From: Oscillospiraceae bacterium | GTDB lineage: Bacteria > Bacillota > Clostridia > Oscillospirales > Acutalibacteraceae | NCBI GenBank assembly: GCA_031261445.1 | Contig: JAISJQ010000065.1 | Location: 1-39,917, forward strand | Length of the DNA stretch: 39,917 nucleotides | Direction: 5' to 3' | Position numbers and translations under genes: made by a program | Part shown: positions 8,290-18,982 of the stretch, piece after piece | Position numbering within the stretch: position 1 is the first letter of the stretch | Layout: each line of letters begins with the position of its first letter | Notes under the pieces: generated by a model | Seen by the model: only the letters and a program-made list of their open reading frames with translations | Databases searched by the model: none | Told to the model about the DNA's origin: nothing

Positions 8290-9708
8290 ATGACACTGAC
8301 CGAAAAGCTCAAGAGCCTGAAAAACAACGAGGTCATCGCCCTGAGCCTGTTGCTCTTTGGGCAGACGATGATTACCAACACTGTTTCCACGGGCGTCAAC
8401 ATTTTGTTCACGGACGTGTGGAAAATGACCGCGTGGACAACCTCGTTCATCCTGTTGGCCGCCAAAATTGTGGAGGCCGTGGCCAACCCGGTCGCCGGGT
8501 ATTTTGTCGACCGCACGCACACCAAGTGGGGCAAGTGCCGCCCCTATATCCTCTTTGCCACGCCGCCGCTGGTGCTCACGACCATCCTGATGTTCCTGCC
8601 CGTCAGCTTTGGGCAGACGGGCGACATCGTCTTTCTCGTGGGCGCGTTCATGGTCTACACCATCGCCAACGTGCTCTTCTATCTGCCCGCCTCCGGGCTC
8701 ATGCCGCTGGTCTTTCCGGACACCACAGAGCGCACAAAGGCCATCTCCTACAGCAGCACGCTCGGATCTATGGGGAGCATCCTGCCCAGCGTGCTCTTCT
8801 TTTTGATTGCCGATCTCGTTGCGCACGGCACGGGCAACGACAAAGCGGGCTACTTCGTCTCCGCCATCGCCTTCACCTTGCCCTCGGCACTGCTCCTGTT
8901 CCTGACCTTCAACAAAATCAAGGAGAAGGTCACCATCCCCGCCCAAAAGCAAAACTATCGCGAGAGCATCGCCTTTGTGTTCAAAAACAAGCCCCTCATC
9001 CTCATCATGATTTCCACCATCATGATGCCGCTGGCCAACATGACCGGCTCGTTCATCGGCTATTTTTCCAAGTGGGCGTATGTGGATACCATCAACTTTG
9101 GCGGCGTGAGCAATCTGGCCGTGCTCTTTCCCGCGCTGAGTATCCTCAGCGGCCTGGCGTATATGCTCTCCATGACGCTCGTGCCGTGGCTACTGAAAAA
9201 GATGAGCAAAAAGCAGCTGTTCATTCTCTCGTCCCTGTTGGGATTGGTGGCGAATGTGGCCGCCTGGTTCATCGGCTTTGACAACATCTTCATCTTCGCG
9301 GCGTTCCGTTTCTTCACCAACTTCCCCGTGGGCATCGCCTCGGTCTTGCTCACTTCGTTCACCACAGAGAACATCGAGTTCACCCAGTGGAAGACGGGCA
9401 AGCGCACAGAGGGCGCGACCTTTGCCGCCAAAAACATGATTTGCTCCATCTTCTCCGCCGGCACAATGGTCTTGCCGCTGATGATTCTGGGCGCAATGCA
9501 CTATAACCCCGACGCCATGCAAGCGGTGGTGGACAGCGGCGCACCGCTCCTGAGCAGCGAATTCGGCGGCATCGTCAAGGGCATTTTCTTCGCCATGACC
9601 GTGCTCAGCGCCGTGGGCTATCTGCTCCAGCTACTCCCCATGCTCTTCTATAAATTCAACGACAAAGAATACGCCGAGGCGATGGAAGAAATACGCGCGA
9701 GACAGTGA
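8290..9708 (+). CDS. GPH-family sugar:cation symporter (MFS superfamily)
   Basis: A 12-helix transporter of 472 residues. The segment DRTHTKWGKCRP early in the protein is the hallmark of glycoside-pentoside-hexuronide:cation symporters such as MelB and XylP. The sugar cannot be assigned, because no glycosidase, kinase or regulator flanks the gene. The ATG at 8290 has GAGAGGAAG upstream and lies 33 bases after the predicted transcript start. A cytoplasmic C-terminal tail rich in charged residues ends the protein. Confidence 0.9.
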   Translation: MTLTEKLKSLKNNEVIALSLLLFGQTMITNTVSTGVNILFTDVWKMTAWTTSFILLAAKIVEAVANPVAGYFVDRTHTKWGKCRPYILFATPPLVLTTILMFLPVSFGQTGDIVFLVGAFMVYTIANVLFYLPASGLMPLVFPDTTERTKAISYSSTLGSMGSILPSVLFFLIADLVAHGTGNDKAGYFVSAIAFTLPSALLLFLTFNKIKEKVTIPAQKQNYRESIAFVFKNKPLILIMISTIMMPLANMTGSFIGYFSKWAYVDTINFGGVSNLAVLFPALSILSGLAYMLSMTLVPWLLKKMSKKQLFILSSLLGLVANVAAWFIGFDNIFIFAAFRFFTNFPVGIASVLLTSFTTENIEFTQWKTGKRTEGATFAAKNMICSIFSAGTMVLPLMILGAMHYNPDAMQAVVDSGAPLLSSEFGGIVKGIFFAMTVLSAVGYLLQLLPMLFYKFNDKEYAEAMEEIRARQ

Positions 9709-10034
9709 ATAGGTAATAGTGAATAGTGAATAGGTATTGGGCGTGAGGATGTAGGGGCGGGTGGTCATATTGTAGGGGCGACCCTTGTGGTCGCCCTGTG
9801 GGTATGGTCGCGCCCGCCGTCCCGTAGGGGTAGGGCGTGCCCTACCCGGTCAGGGTGAACTGTAGGGACTATGAGGCGTGAGGAATGAGGATACAGGCGT
9901 GAGGATTGTAGGGGCGAGCTGCGCTCGCCCGCTGTCTATCAATGCGCCGTTTTTTGATCAACTGTGTTGGTGGGAATCAGCGGGCGAGCACAGCTCGCCC
10001 TTACAACCAATTGTTCATTGTGCATTGTTAATTG
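9709..10034. repeat. Repeat-only gap between the symporter and folC
   Basis: Contains GAATAGTGAATAG strings (about 9713-9733), several GTAGGGGCG units (about 9750, 9773, 9824, 9909), an inverted unit ending in GCTCGCCCTTAC (about 9979-10005), a CATGAGG-type string (9870-9895), and an inverted TTGTTCATTGTGC string (10011-10040). The two flanking genes converge here. No T-tailed hairpin and no gene are supported. Confidence 0.7.
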
Positions 10035-11306
10035 TTAATTGTCATTTGCGTTGCTTGCCAACGCAAATGACCCACACACCAACAGCAATGCCCTCTCACG
10101 CCCTTGCAGACGCGCTAGAGCGGCACGATAGGCCGCGCGGGGGGATTCCACCGCGTCGCAGGCAAAGCCCTGCGCACGCGCCGGTGCGGCGATTTCTGAT
10201 GCCGTTGCACCCCTAGGCGGCGGCAGGGTGACCGCCGTCAGGCGAGCCACGCGCGGTGTCCATGCCGCCAGAAAGCCCCCCGCGTCCTTGTCGCGCATCA
10301 GACCGCAGACGGCCTCGATGTGATAACCCGCAAAGTGCCGCGCCAACACGGCATCCAAGGCCGCGCCGCACGCGGGGTTGTGTCCGCCGTCCAGCAGGGT
10401 TGTCACGCCGTCGTGCTCCGTCACCTGCATACGCGCGGGCAGTTTCGCGTGCGCGATGCCCTGCACAATCGCCGCGTCTGGGATGGTCAGTCCCCGCGTG
10501 CGCAAGACCTGCGCCGTCTTGACCGCCACGGCCGCGTTCTTGACCATATGTGCGCCCAGCAGTGGCACGCGCACTGTGTGGCCTAAAATCTCTGCGTCCG
10601 TGCCGAACCAGTCGGCCTGTTTCTCGTGCACTTGTCCCATGTCGGGCATATGTACCATTGTGCCCATTCGGTCGGCGCACGCCGTGATGGTCTCCATGAC
10701 CGCTGCCGCCTGCGCGGGATAGACCACGGCATCGCCGCCCTTGAGGATGCCGCACTTCTCCGTGGCAATCTGCGGCAGCGTGTCGCCCAAAATCGCCGTG
10801 TGATCCAGCGCAATGCTCGTCAGGACGGACACCAGCGGGCGCGGAATGATGTTCGTGGAATCCAGCCGCCCCCCCAGCCCGACCTCCAGCACCACCACAT
10901 CGCACGCGCTTTCCTGATAAACGAGAAACGCCGCGGCGGTCAGCGCCTCAAACTCCGTGACGGGGAGCAGATCTGCGGACAGAGATTCGATGGCACGGCG
11001 CACCCGCGCGACGGCACGCCCCAATGCGCTGTCATGGCAGGGGACACCATCGATCTGAATGCGCTCGCAAAAATCCAGCACATAGGGCGAGATGAACAAG
11101 CCCGTTTTGTAGCCCGCCGCCTGCAAAATGCCCGCGAGCATGGTGCAGGTGCTGCCCTTGCCGTTCGTGCCCGCCACGTGCACAAAGCGCAGCGTGTCCT
11201 GCGGATTGTCCAGCGCCGCGCACAGCGCCGCCATGCGCTCCAGTCCGGGGCGCACGCCAAAAGTCTCCAGTGCGTGCAAATACGCAATCGCTTGGGTATC
11301 GGTCAT
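10035..11306 (-). CDS. folC: Folylpolyglutamate synthase / dihydrofolate synthase
   Basis: Adds glutamate to dihydropteroate or to reduced folates with ATP hydrolysis. 423 residues, normal for FolC. The P-loop VAGTNGKGST (44-53) and the nearby LFISPY with ERI are characteristic, as is the later GGRLDSTN block. The start ATG has no good ribosome binding site, only a CCTCTGG-like sequence inside a repeat string, so translation or the start choice may be unusual. Other folate genes are not adjacent. Confidence 0.93.
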   Translation of the reverse strand: MTDTQAIAYLHALETFGVRPGLERMAALCAALDNPQDTLRFVHVAGTNGKGSTCTMLAGILQAAGYKTGLFISPYVLDFCERIQIDGVPCHDSALGRAVARVRRAIESLSADLLPVTEFEALTAAAFLVYQESACDVVVLEVGLGGRLDSTNIIPRPLVSVLTSIALDHTAILGDTLPQIATEKCGILKGGDAVVYPAQAAAVMETITACADRMGTMVHMPDMGQVHEKQADWFGTDAEILGHTVRVPLLGAHMVKNAAVAVKTAQVLRTRGLTIPDAAIVQGIAHAKLPARMQVTEHDGVTTLLDGGHNPACGAALDAVLARHFAGYHIEAVCGLMRDKDAGGFLAAWTPRVARLTAVTLPPPRGATASEIAAPARAQGFACDAVESPRAAYRAALARLQGRERALLLVCGSFALASNANDN

Positions 11307-11512
11307 TTCAGAATCCAGAGGACAGAATTCAGAGAGCAGAGGGCAGATATGTAGGGGCGGATATCATCCGCCCGTGGTCGGTTTTCGTATTGTAGGGGCG
11401 ACCCTTGCCTGTGCCCTGCGGGTATGGTCGCCCTTATAGGTGCGCGTCCGCAGTCAGAGATCAGAGAACAGACATTCAGGCGCAACTCTGCCCTCTGAAT
11501 TCTGTCATCTGA
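11307..11512. repeat. CAGAGGGCAGA-type strings with two GTAGGGGCG units
   Basis: Directly upstream of folC lies a string of CAGAGGACAG/CAGAGGGCAG near-repeats (about 11315-11347), then GTAGGGGCGGATATCATCCGCCC (about 11351-11373), a longer GTAGGGGCGACCC unit (about 11393-11434), and more TCAGAGATCAGAGAACAG strings with an inverted copy (11451-11514). Confidence 0.7.
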
Positions 11513-11551
11513 GAAAACAAAACCCTCCCAAGCGTTGCCGCTAGGGGAGGG
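11513..11551 (-). terminator. Rho-independent terminator of ptsH
   Basis: On the minus strand CCCTCCC (11545-11551) pairs with GGGAGGG (11523-11529) and is followed by TTTTGTTTT. It lies just downstream of the HPr stop codon. Confidence 0.85.
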
Positions 11552-11566
11552 TGATGGGGTTTGGCA

Positions 11567-11830
11567 TTACTCCGCGAAGCCGGACTCAACAAGCCCCACG
11601 AGGGCATCGACGGCTTCTTCTTCGTCAGCGCCACCGGCGATGACACGGATTTTTGTGCCGCCCATAACGCCTAGGGACAGCACGCCCAGCAAGCTCTTGG
11701 CGTTCACACGGCGGTCGTTGACTTCCACCCAGATGGTGGATTTGAACTCATTGGCACGCTGGATGAAAAACGTGGCAGGACGCGCGTGCAACCCCACGTG
11801 ATTTTGCACCAGAACTTCTTTAACGCACAT
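11567..11830 (-). CDS. ptsH: HPr, phosphocarrier protein of the PTS
   Basis: Transfers phosphate from enzyme I to sugar-specific enzyme II proteins. The 87-residue sequence has the active-site motif GLHARPATF with His15 and the regulatory AKSLLGV motif with Ser46 at the canonical position, so both catalytic phosphorylation and HPr kinase regulation are possible. An HPr with Ser46 is typical of Firmicutes. ptsI is not adjacent. The ATG has AAGGAG seven bases upstream, and the gene has its own promoter and terminator, so it is a single-gene unit. An HPr-like Crh protein would lack His15. Confidence 0.95.
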   Translation of the reverse strand: MCVKEVLVQNHVGLHARPATFFIQRANEFKSTIWVEVNDRRVNAKSLLGVLSLGVMGGTKIRVIAGGADEEEAVDALVGLVESGFAE

Positions 11831-11903
11831 AATCGGAACTCCTTATTCTTTCATCGCCCAAATGGGCGCCGCGAAGCGACGGGAGATGCTCACGCTGTCC
11901 TAT

Positions 11904-11931
11904 ATTATAGCAGATTTTGCGAAAAGGTCAA
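11904..11931 (-). promoter_or_regulatory. ptsH promoter, TTGACC-16-TATAAT
   Basis: Minus-strand -35 TTGACC at 11926-11931 and -10 TATAAT at 11904-11909, 16-base spacer, TCTGC before the -10. The leader contains a CGCCCATTTGGGCG palindrome (about 11857-11870). The rest of the 11831-12199 gap, between divergent genes, shows nothing else. Confidence 0.75.
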
Positions 11932-12127
11932 TGGAAAACGAGCAATTTGCAGAAATTTCGTATCCCGCGCCAAAATTCATGCACAAAAAGCTTATCCATT
12001 GGGCGTTTTGACTATGGATTAGAGCGACAATTTTTTCCAGTCCCCAGCAGAAGCGAAAAACTGCAAAAGAGCCTTTTTTCAGCAAATCAACCAAAAAATG
12101 CCTCTCAGTTTTGAGCAGTTTGCCATC

Positions 12128-12156
12128 TAGCTTTTTTTCGCGGAATGTGTTATACT
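12128..12156 (+). promoter_or_regulatory. Promoter of the EF-G paralogue, TAGCTT-17-TATACT
   Basis: TATACT (12151-12156) is preceded by TGTGT and, 17 bases upstream, TAGCTT (12128-12133). The same TTGCTT...TATACT design is found before ribU, which supports the call despite the weak -35. Confidence 0.55.
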
Positions 12157-12199
12157 TAACTTTGGAAGAAATGCACAAAAATTCGAGGAGGAATCCATT

Positions 12200-14239
12200 T
12201 TGAAAGTCTACGACGCCAAAAACATCCGCAACATCTGCCTAGCCGGTCACGGCGGGCGCGGCAAGACCACTCTGACCGAGGCCATGCTCTATCTAGCCCG
12301 GGCCAGTGAACGCTTAGGGCGCGTGGCCGATGGCACGACCGTCACCGATTTCGACGCCGAAGAGAAGCGCCGCGTCGCGTCGGTCTCCACCGCTGTTGCC
12401 CCGCTGGTCTGGAAGGACACCAAAATCAACCTCATCGACACGCCGGGCATGTTCGACTTTGCCGGAGGTGTCGCCGAGGGTATCCGCGCGGCCGAGGCCG
12501 TGCTCATCGTCACATCGCCCGGCGGCGTGTACGATGTGGGCGCGGAAAAAGCGTTCAAGGCGGCGCAAAAGCGCGGCCTCTCCACGCTCTTTGCCGTCAG
12601 CCACTGCGACGGCGAGAACATCACGTTCTACAAAACCTTCGATGCCCTCAAGGCCGCCCACGAGGGGCAGCTGTGCCCGGTGGTCGTGCCGTTCATTGAG
12701 GAGAGCCGCGTGGTGTGCTACGTGGACTTCTTCCAGAACAAGGCGTTCCAGTACACAGACGGCAAGGCGACCGAAGTGCCCGTGCCCGAGGGTGGCCGCA
12801 TCGCTGAAATGCGCGAAATCTTCACAGAGGCCGTGGCCTCCGCTGACGAAGAATTGCTCGAGCGCTTCTTTGAGGGCGAGACATTCAGTCACGAAGAGCT
12901 GGTGCGCGGACTGGAAGAGGGCATCGCCGGCGGGAGCATTTATCCCGTCTACGCCTGCTCCGGCTACACGCTCGACGCGGTGGATCTGCTGCTGGAGAGC
13001 CTCGTGGAAATCGTGCCCTCTGCCGCCGAAAAGGCAGGGGAGGGGGACGTGCAGTGCGACCCAGACGGCAAACTGGCCGCCATCTGCTTCAAGACCGTCG
13101 CCGACCCGTTTGTGGGCAAGATGAGCTTCTTTAAGGTGGTGCGCGGCAAAATCGCGCCGGATGCGCCGGGCTACAACGCCCGCACAGGCGAGAGCGAGCG
13201 GCTGGGCAAGATCATTCAAGTCACAGGCGCAAAGCAAGAGGATGTGGCAGCCATTGGCGCGGGCGACATCGGTGTTGTCACCAAGCTGACCGGCTTCCGC
13301 ACGGGCGACACCCTCACCGATCCCAAAGACCCCGTTACGCTCGATGGGTTGGACTTCCCCGCGCCGTGCCTGAGCATGACCGTGTTGGTGGACAAAAAAG
13401 GCGAAGAGGAGAAGGCGGCCAGCGGCATCCATCGCCTGCTGGAGGAAGACCCGACCATCCGCTTTGGGCTGAACACAGAGACCCACGAGCAAGTGCTCAG
13501 CGGGTTGGGTGAGCAGCATCTGGACGTGATTGTCAGCAAGCTGAAAAACAAATTCGGCGTGGCCGTGAACCTGAAAATCCCCAAAGTCGCCTACCGCGAG
13601 ACCATCCGCAAGACGGTGGAAGCGCAAGGCAAGCACAAAAAGCAGTCCGGCGGCCACGGGCAGTTTGGCGATGTGCACATTCGCTTTGAGCCCTGTGAGG
13701 AGGACTTCATCTTTGACGAAGAGGTCGTGGGCGGTTCTGTGCCCAAGCAGTACTTCCCCGCCGTGGAGAAGGGCCTGCGCGACTGCATCGCCGAGGGCTT
13801 CCTAGCGGGCTACCCCGTTGTGGGGCTTAAAGCGGTGCTGTTTTTCGGCTCGTATCACCCCGTGGACAGCTCCGAAATGGCGTTTAAGGTGGCCGCGCAT
13901 CTGGCGTTCAAGGCCGCCATGCCCAAGGCACAGCCGACCATTCTCGAACCCATCGGCACGTTGCGCGTCCTGATGCCCGACGAGCATTTGGGCGACATCA
14001 TGGGCGACATCACCAAGCGGCGCGGCCGCGTGTTGGGCATGGGCGCGGGCGGCGAGGCGGGCATTCAACAGCTCGATGCGGAAGTACCCATGGCCGAAAT
14101 GGGTGACTTCTCCACCATCCTGCGTTCCGTCACGGCCGGGCGCGGCACGTTCACGCTGGACTTCACGCGCTACGATGACGCTCCCGCCAGCGTGCAGGAG
14201 AAGGTCATCGCGGAGGCCGCGGCTAGCCACGGCGAATAG
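12200..14239 (+). CDS. Elongation factor G paralogue (EF-G-like GTPase)
   Basis: 679 residues with the full EF-G domain order: GTPase domain, domain II, then the IV/V region with GGHGQFGDVHIRFEP and the PxEEPTI-like and QHLDVI-like motifs. It differs from housekeeping EF-G in the nucleotide-binding loops. The P-loop is GHGGRGKTT (16-24) instead of AHIDAGKTT, the G3 motif is DTPGMFDF (80-87) instead of DTPGHVDF (the catalytic-loop His is Met), and G4 is SHCD (134-137) instead of NKMD. These changes are typical of the second, EF-G-like class common in Firmicutes and other bacteria, whose role is not settled. The start is TTG, chosen for GAGGAGG nine bases upstream. Confidence 0.85.
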   Translation: MKVYDAKNIRNICLAGHGGRGKTTLTEAMLYLARASERLGRVADGTTVTDFDAEEKRRVASVSTAVAPLVWKDTKINLIDTPGMFDFAGGVAEGIRAAEAVLIVTSPGGVYDVGAEKAFKAAQKRGLSTLFAVSHCDGENITFYKTFDALKAAHEGQLCPVVVPFIEESRVVCYVDFFQNKAFQYTDGKATEVPVPEGGRIAEMREIFTEAVASADEELLERFFEGETFSHEELVRGLEEGIAGGSIYPVYACSGYTLDAVDLLLESLVEIVPSAAEKAGEGDVQCDPDGKLAAICFKTVADPFVGKMSFFKVVRGKIAPDAPGYNARTGESERLGKIIQVTGAKQEDVAAIGAGDIGVVTKLTGFRTGDTLTDPKDPVTLDGLDFPAPCLSMTVLVDKKGEEEKAASGIHRLLEEDPTIRFGLNTETHEQVLSGLGEQHLDVIVSKLKNKFGVAVNLKIPKVAYRETIRKTVEAQGKHKKQSGGHGQFGDVHIRFEPCEEDFIFDEEVVGGSVPKQYFPAVEKGLRDCIAEGFLAGYPVVGLKAVLFFGSYHPVDSSEMAFKVAAHLAFKAAMPKAQPTILEPIGTLRVLMPDEHLGDIMGDITKRRGRVLGMGAGGEAGIQQLDAEVPMAEMGDFSTILRSVTAGRGTFTLDFTRYDDAPASVQEKVIAEAAASHGE

Positions 14240-14253
14240 ATAAACAAATCATT

Positions 14254-14294
14254 GGGGCACTGGGACGATGAACGTCACAGTGCCCCGAATTTTT
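14254..14294 (+). terminator. Rho-independent terminator of the EF-G paralogue
   Basis: GGGGCACTG (14254-14262) pairs perfectly with CAGTGCCCC (14278-14286), followed by GAATTTTTAT. Confidence 0.85.
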
Positions 14295-14295
14295 A

Positions 14296-14455
14296 TGTAC
14301 GGGCGACCGTCCTCGGTCGCTCGTGGTCTAGCAGAGGGCAGAAATCAGAAGACAGAAGGCAGAATTGCGCCTAAAGAACTGTCTTCTGTCCTCTGACATC
14401 TGCCTTCTCAACAGCGGGCGGCAGATTGCCGCCCCTACAAATGCATACAATCAGC
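14296..14455. repeat. GTACGGGCG, CAGAGGGCAGA and GCCCCTAC repeat units
   Basis: One diverged GTACGGGCGACC unit (about 14297), a CAGAGGGCAG string with its inverted copy (14333-14409), and an inverted unit ending in GCCGCCCCTAC (about 14413-14438) lie between the converging EF-G-like and gyrB genes. Confidence 0.65.
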
Positions 14456-14461
14456 AACAGC

Positions 14462-16480
<2,019 letters not shown>

Positions 16481-16514
16481 TCAAGCTAAAGTCGCAGCAT
16501 CTAACAGCTAAAAT

Positions 16515-17390
16515 CTAGAACGGCATCGGTGCCGCGCCGCCCTGCTGTGCCGCGCTCTGCGCCATGAGCTCCTGCAAGAAGCCCTTTTTCTCCTTGGGTG
16601 GCTTATATTTCGGCGGATTTTCCATCTTTTTGCGCGCGCGTTTGCCTTTCGCGCCGGCCAGATAGCGATTGACCTCAATGACCGGCGACTGCATATCGTC
16701 GCACATGTAGTCGGTCAGGTACAGTAGCAACTCCTCATCGTTGCCCAGTTGCCCCAAAATCGACACGCAGATCACCGACTGTACTTCGCTCGTGCCATTC
16801 TCGTAGATGTCGTTGAGGAGGCTGAAGATCTTCTTGACCTTCTGCTTGTCGCGCTGGCGGATGACGTCCAGCACAGGCTTTGCGCCGCCCTGCTTTTGGA
16901 AGAATTCCTCGCTGAAGAACTCCCCAAACTCGTCCAGATTCTTTTTGTATAGTGGGCGCAGCTCTGGGATGAGCACAGAGAGCCTGTCGGCCAGCGTGTT
17001 GGGATCAAACGCCACAATGCCCGCCTTGGCCTGCGCGGCAGAGACAGTCTTGTTCTTTTTGTCCGTCTGAATATTTTTCAGACCGTATTGCTCGCGCAGT
17101 GCCTCGGCGCATTCACGCGCGGCGGATTGCGCATCGCGCTTCTCAGCGGTCTCTGGGTCGAGCAGCGTGACGAGAAGTTCGGCTTCGGTGTCCTTGCTCG
17201 TCACCGTCACGGTGAGCTTCACTAGGCTGTGTGACAAGCGCAACGTGCCCTTCTCGCCGGGAATCTCGGCAAACAGGGCGTCGCCGTCCTCCTGAAGGGT
17301 CAAGGCTTTGGGCGGGGAAAACCCGTATTTTTTCAGTGCATCCGCCATGGCGGATGCCACCTCATTGAGTAGCTGTGCACGCTCTGCCAT
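16515..17390 (-). CDS. Uncharacterised cytosolic protein upstream of gyrB
   Basis: 291 residues, no signal peptide or membrane helix. The N-terminal 100 residues look like a compact alpha/beta domain and the middle (about 150-245) is helical, resembling HEAT-type repeats (SVICVSILGQLGNDEELLLYL). A lysine- and proline-rich tail (KYKPPKEKKG) follows, then a glutamine/alanine-rich end. I do not recognise a family. It lies 88 bases upstream of gyrB on the same strand behind its own promoter, so the two may be co-transcribed. The ATG has TAGGAG upstream. Confidence 0.7.
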   Translation of the reverse strand: MAERAQLLNEVASAMADALKKYGFSPPKALTLQEDGDALFAEIPGEKGTLRLSHSLVKLTVTVTSKDTEAELLVTLLDPETAEKRDAQSAARECAEALREQYGLKNIQTDKKNKTVSAAQAKAGIVAFDPNTLADRLSVLIPELRPLYKKNLDEFGEFFSEEFFQKQGGAKPVLDVIRQRDKQKVKKIFSLLNDIYENGTSEVQSVICVSILGQLGNDEELLLYLTDYMCDDMQSPVIEVNRYLAGAKGKRARKKMENPPKYKPPKEKKGFLQELMAQSAAQQGGAAPMPF

Positions 17391-17421
17391 TGGTCGCTCC
17401 TACTTTTTACATATCCTGATA

Positions 17422-17450
17422 ATTATACCACAAATCGCGCCAAAAAGCAA
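17422..17450 (-). promoter_or_regulatory. Promoter of the uncharacterised gene and probably gyrB, TTGCTT-17-TATAAT
   Basis: Minus-strand TTGCTT at 17445-17450 and TATAAT at 17422-17427, 17-base spacer, with TGTGG before the -10. Confidence 0.7.
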
Positions 17451-17455
17451 ACGAA

Positions 17456-17530
17456 TTCAATGAACAATTGACAATGAACAATGTACAATTGTTTGTGGAG
17501 ATTCATCAGCTGTCACCAACCCTTAACAAC
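17456..17530. repeat. AACAATTGACAATGAACAATG string
   Basis: A short-period near-repeat (17459-17491) directly downstream of the trkH stop. The same string recurs at several other gene ends in the window. Confidence 0.6.
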
Positions 17531-18982
17531 CTAATTGCTACTCCTGCGCCAGAAGCTCGGCACAAACAGCACTAGAATTGGGTAGATCTCAAGCCGGCCG
17601 ATGAACATGCACAGCGTGAGCACCAGCTTGCTCAGCGGGGAAAAGTCCGCATAATGTCCGACAGAGGCCGCGTGCCCGAAGCCCACGCCCACGTTGCTGA
17701 TCATGGTGGCGGCGGTGGTGAATGCCGTGGTAAAATCCTGCGTGTCCAGCGTCAGCAGCAAAAACGCGGTGCAGAACAGCAAAATTTGCAGGAAGAAATA
17801 GATGCCCACCGAGTGGAGCACCCGGCTTTCGATGGCCTTGCCGTTGATTGTGATGACGCGTGTCTCGCGCGGATGGATTAGGCGTGCGATTTCTCGACGC
17901 GCCAGCTTGATGAGCATCAGAAAACGTAGCTGCTTAATGCCGCCCGCCGTTGAGCCCGCCGAGCCGCCCACGAACATCAGCAGGAGCAAAACGACTTTCG
18001 TGAACAGCGGCCAGAGGTGGATGTTCACGCTGGTGTAGCCTGTCGTGGAGACGATGGAGGACGTTTGGAAGATGGCGGCACGCAGACTCTCGCCCAGGTC
18101 GCCGCCCTGCGCCACGAGCACGACCGCAATCGTGGCGGCGGCCACGCCAAACGTGCCCAGATATAGGCGCAGCTCTTCGTCACGCAGCACGCGCCGCCTG
18201 TCGTGGTGGAAAAAGCGATAATAGAGAGTGAAATTCACGCCGCTGGCCAGCATCAGGGCGCTGAGCACGAATTCGCCGCCGGGGTTGTTATATGCCGCGA
18301 TGCTGGCGTTTTCGCTGGAAAAACCGCCCGTGGCCACCGTGCCCATGGTGTGGATTACGGAATCGAACAGTGGGATGCGGCACAGCAACAGCGCCGCCAC
18401 GCCAAGGGCAGACAGGAGGGTGTAGATGGTCAGTTGGATTTTCACATTGTCGCCCAGTTTGGGCACGATTTTGTCCAGCGTTGGCCCAGTGGATTCGGAT
18501 GCCAGAATGTGCAAACTCTGCGCCTTGACGGAGACAGAAGTCGCGGTGGTAATCGCCAAAAAGCCTAGCCCCCCAAACCACTGCGTCAGTGAACGCCAGA
18601 ACAGTAGTCCACGGGAGAGCGTATCTAGATTGCGAAAAATTGTCGCACCCGCAGTGGAATAACCGGACACGGATTCAAACAGCGCATCCACAAAACTTGT
18701 CGTCACGCCGCTGAGCAGATACGGCAGTGCGCACAGCACCGTGACCACCACCCAGCCCAGCGCCACCACGGCAATGCCGTCCCGCGCGTAGAGAAGCTGC
18801 ACTTTCGGTTGGATGCGCAGCAGCAACGCGCCCAGCCCAAAGGCAATCAGCGCGGGCAAAAAGAACCATGTCGGCAGCCCCCGCGGCGGGTAGTGCATCT
18901 CCACCAAGGCCGCCAACAGCAACGCCACGCCCGCTACGATGCACAGCTTGCCGATGCTCTTGCCCACCAGTTTCAAGTTCAT
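17531..18982 (-). CDS. trkH: TrkH/KtrB-type potassium uptake membrane subunit
   Basis: The channel-like subunit of a Trk/Ktr potassium transporter, 483 residues with about ten membrane helices in four M1-P-M2 units. Filter-like glycine segments are visible: SVSGYSTAGATI (near 104-115), TVATGGFSSENAS (near 215), STTGYTSVNIH (near 313) and SNVGVGFGHAAS (near 430). Its ATG overlaps the last codon of trkA by four bases (ATGA), so translation is probably coupled and the pair forms one transporter with its gating protein. Confidence 0.93.
   Translation of the reverse strand: MNLKLVGKSIGKLCIVAGVALLLAALVEMHYPPRGLPTWFFLPALIAFGLGALLLRIQPKVQLLYARDGIAVVALGWVVVTVLCALPYLLSGVTTSFVDALFESVSGYSTAGATIFRNLDTLSRGLLFWRSLTQWFGGLGFLAITTATSVSVKAQSLHILASESTGPTLDKIVPKLGDNVKIQLTIYTLLSALGVAALLLCRIPLFDSVIHTMGTVATGGFSSENASIAAYNNPGGEFVLSALMLASGVNFTLYYRFFHHDRRRVLRDEELRLYLGTFGVAAATIAVVLVAQGGDLGESLRAAIFQTSSIVSTTGYTSVNIHLWPLFTKVVLLLLMFVGGSAGSTAGGIKQLRFLMLIKLARREIARLIHPRETRVITINGKAIESRVLHSVGIYFFLQILLFCTAFLLLTLDTQDFTTAFTTAATMISNVGVGFGHAASVGHYADFSPLSKLVLTLCMFIGRLEIYPILVLFVPSFWRRSSN

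Noticed and set aside
12314-13678. 454-codon minus-strand frame opposite the EF-G paralogue
   Set aside because: Same shadow effect: no ribosome binding site, no recognisable domain, and full overlap with a certain gene.
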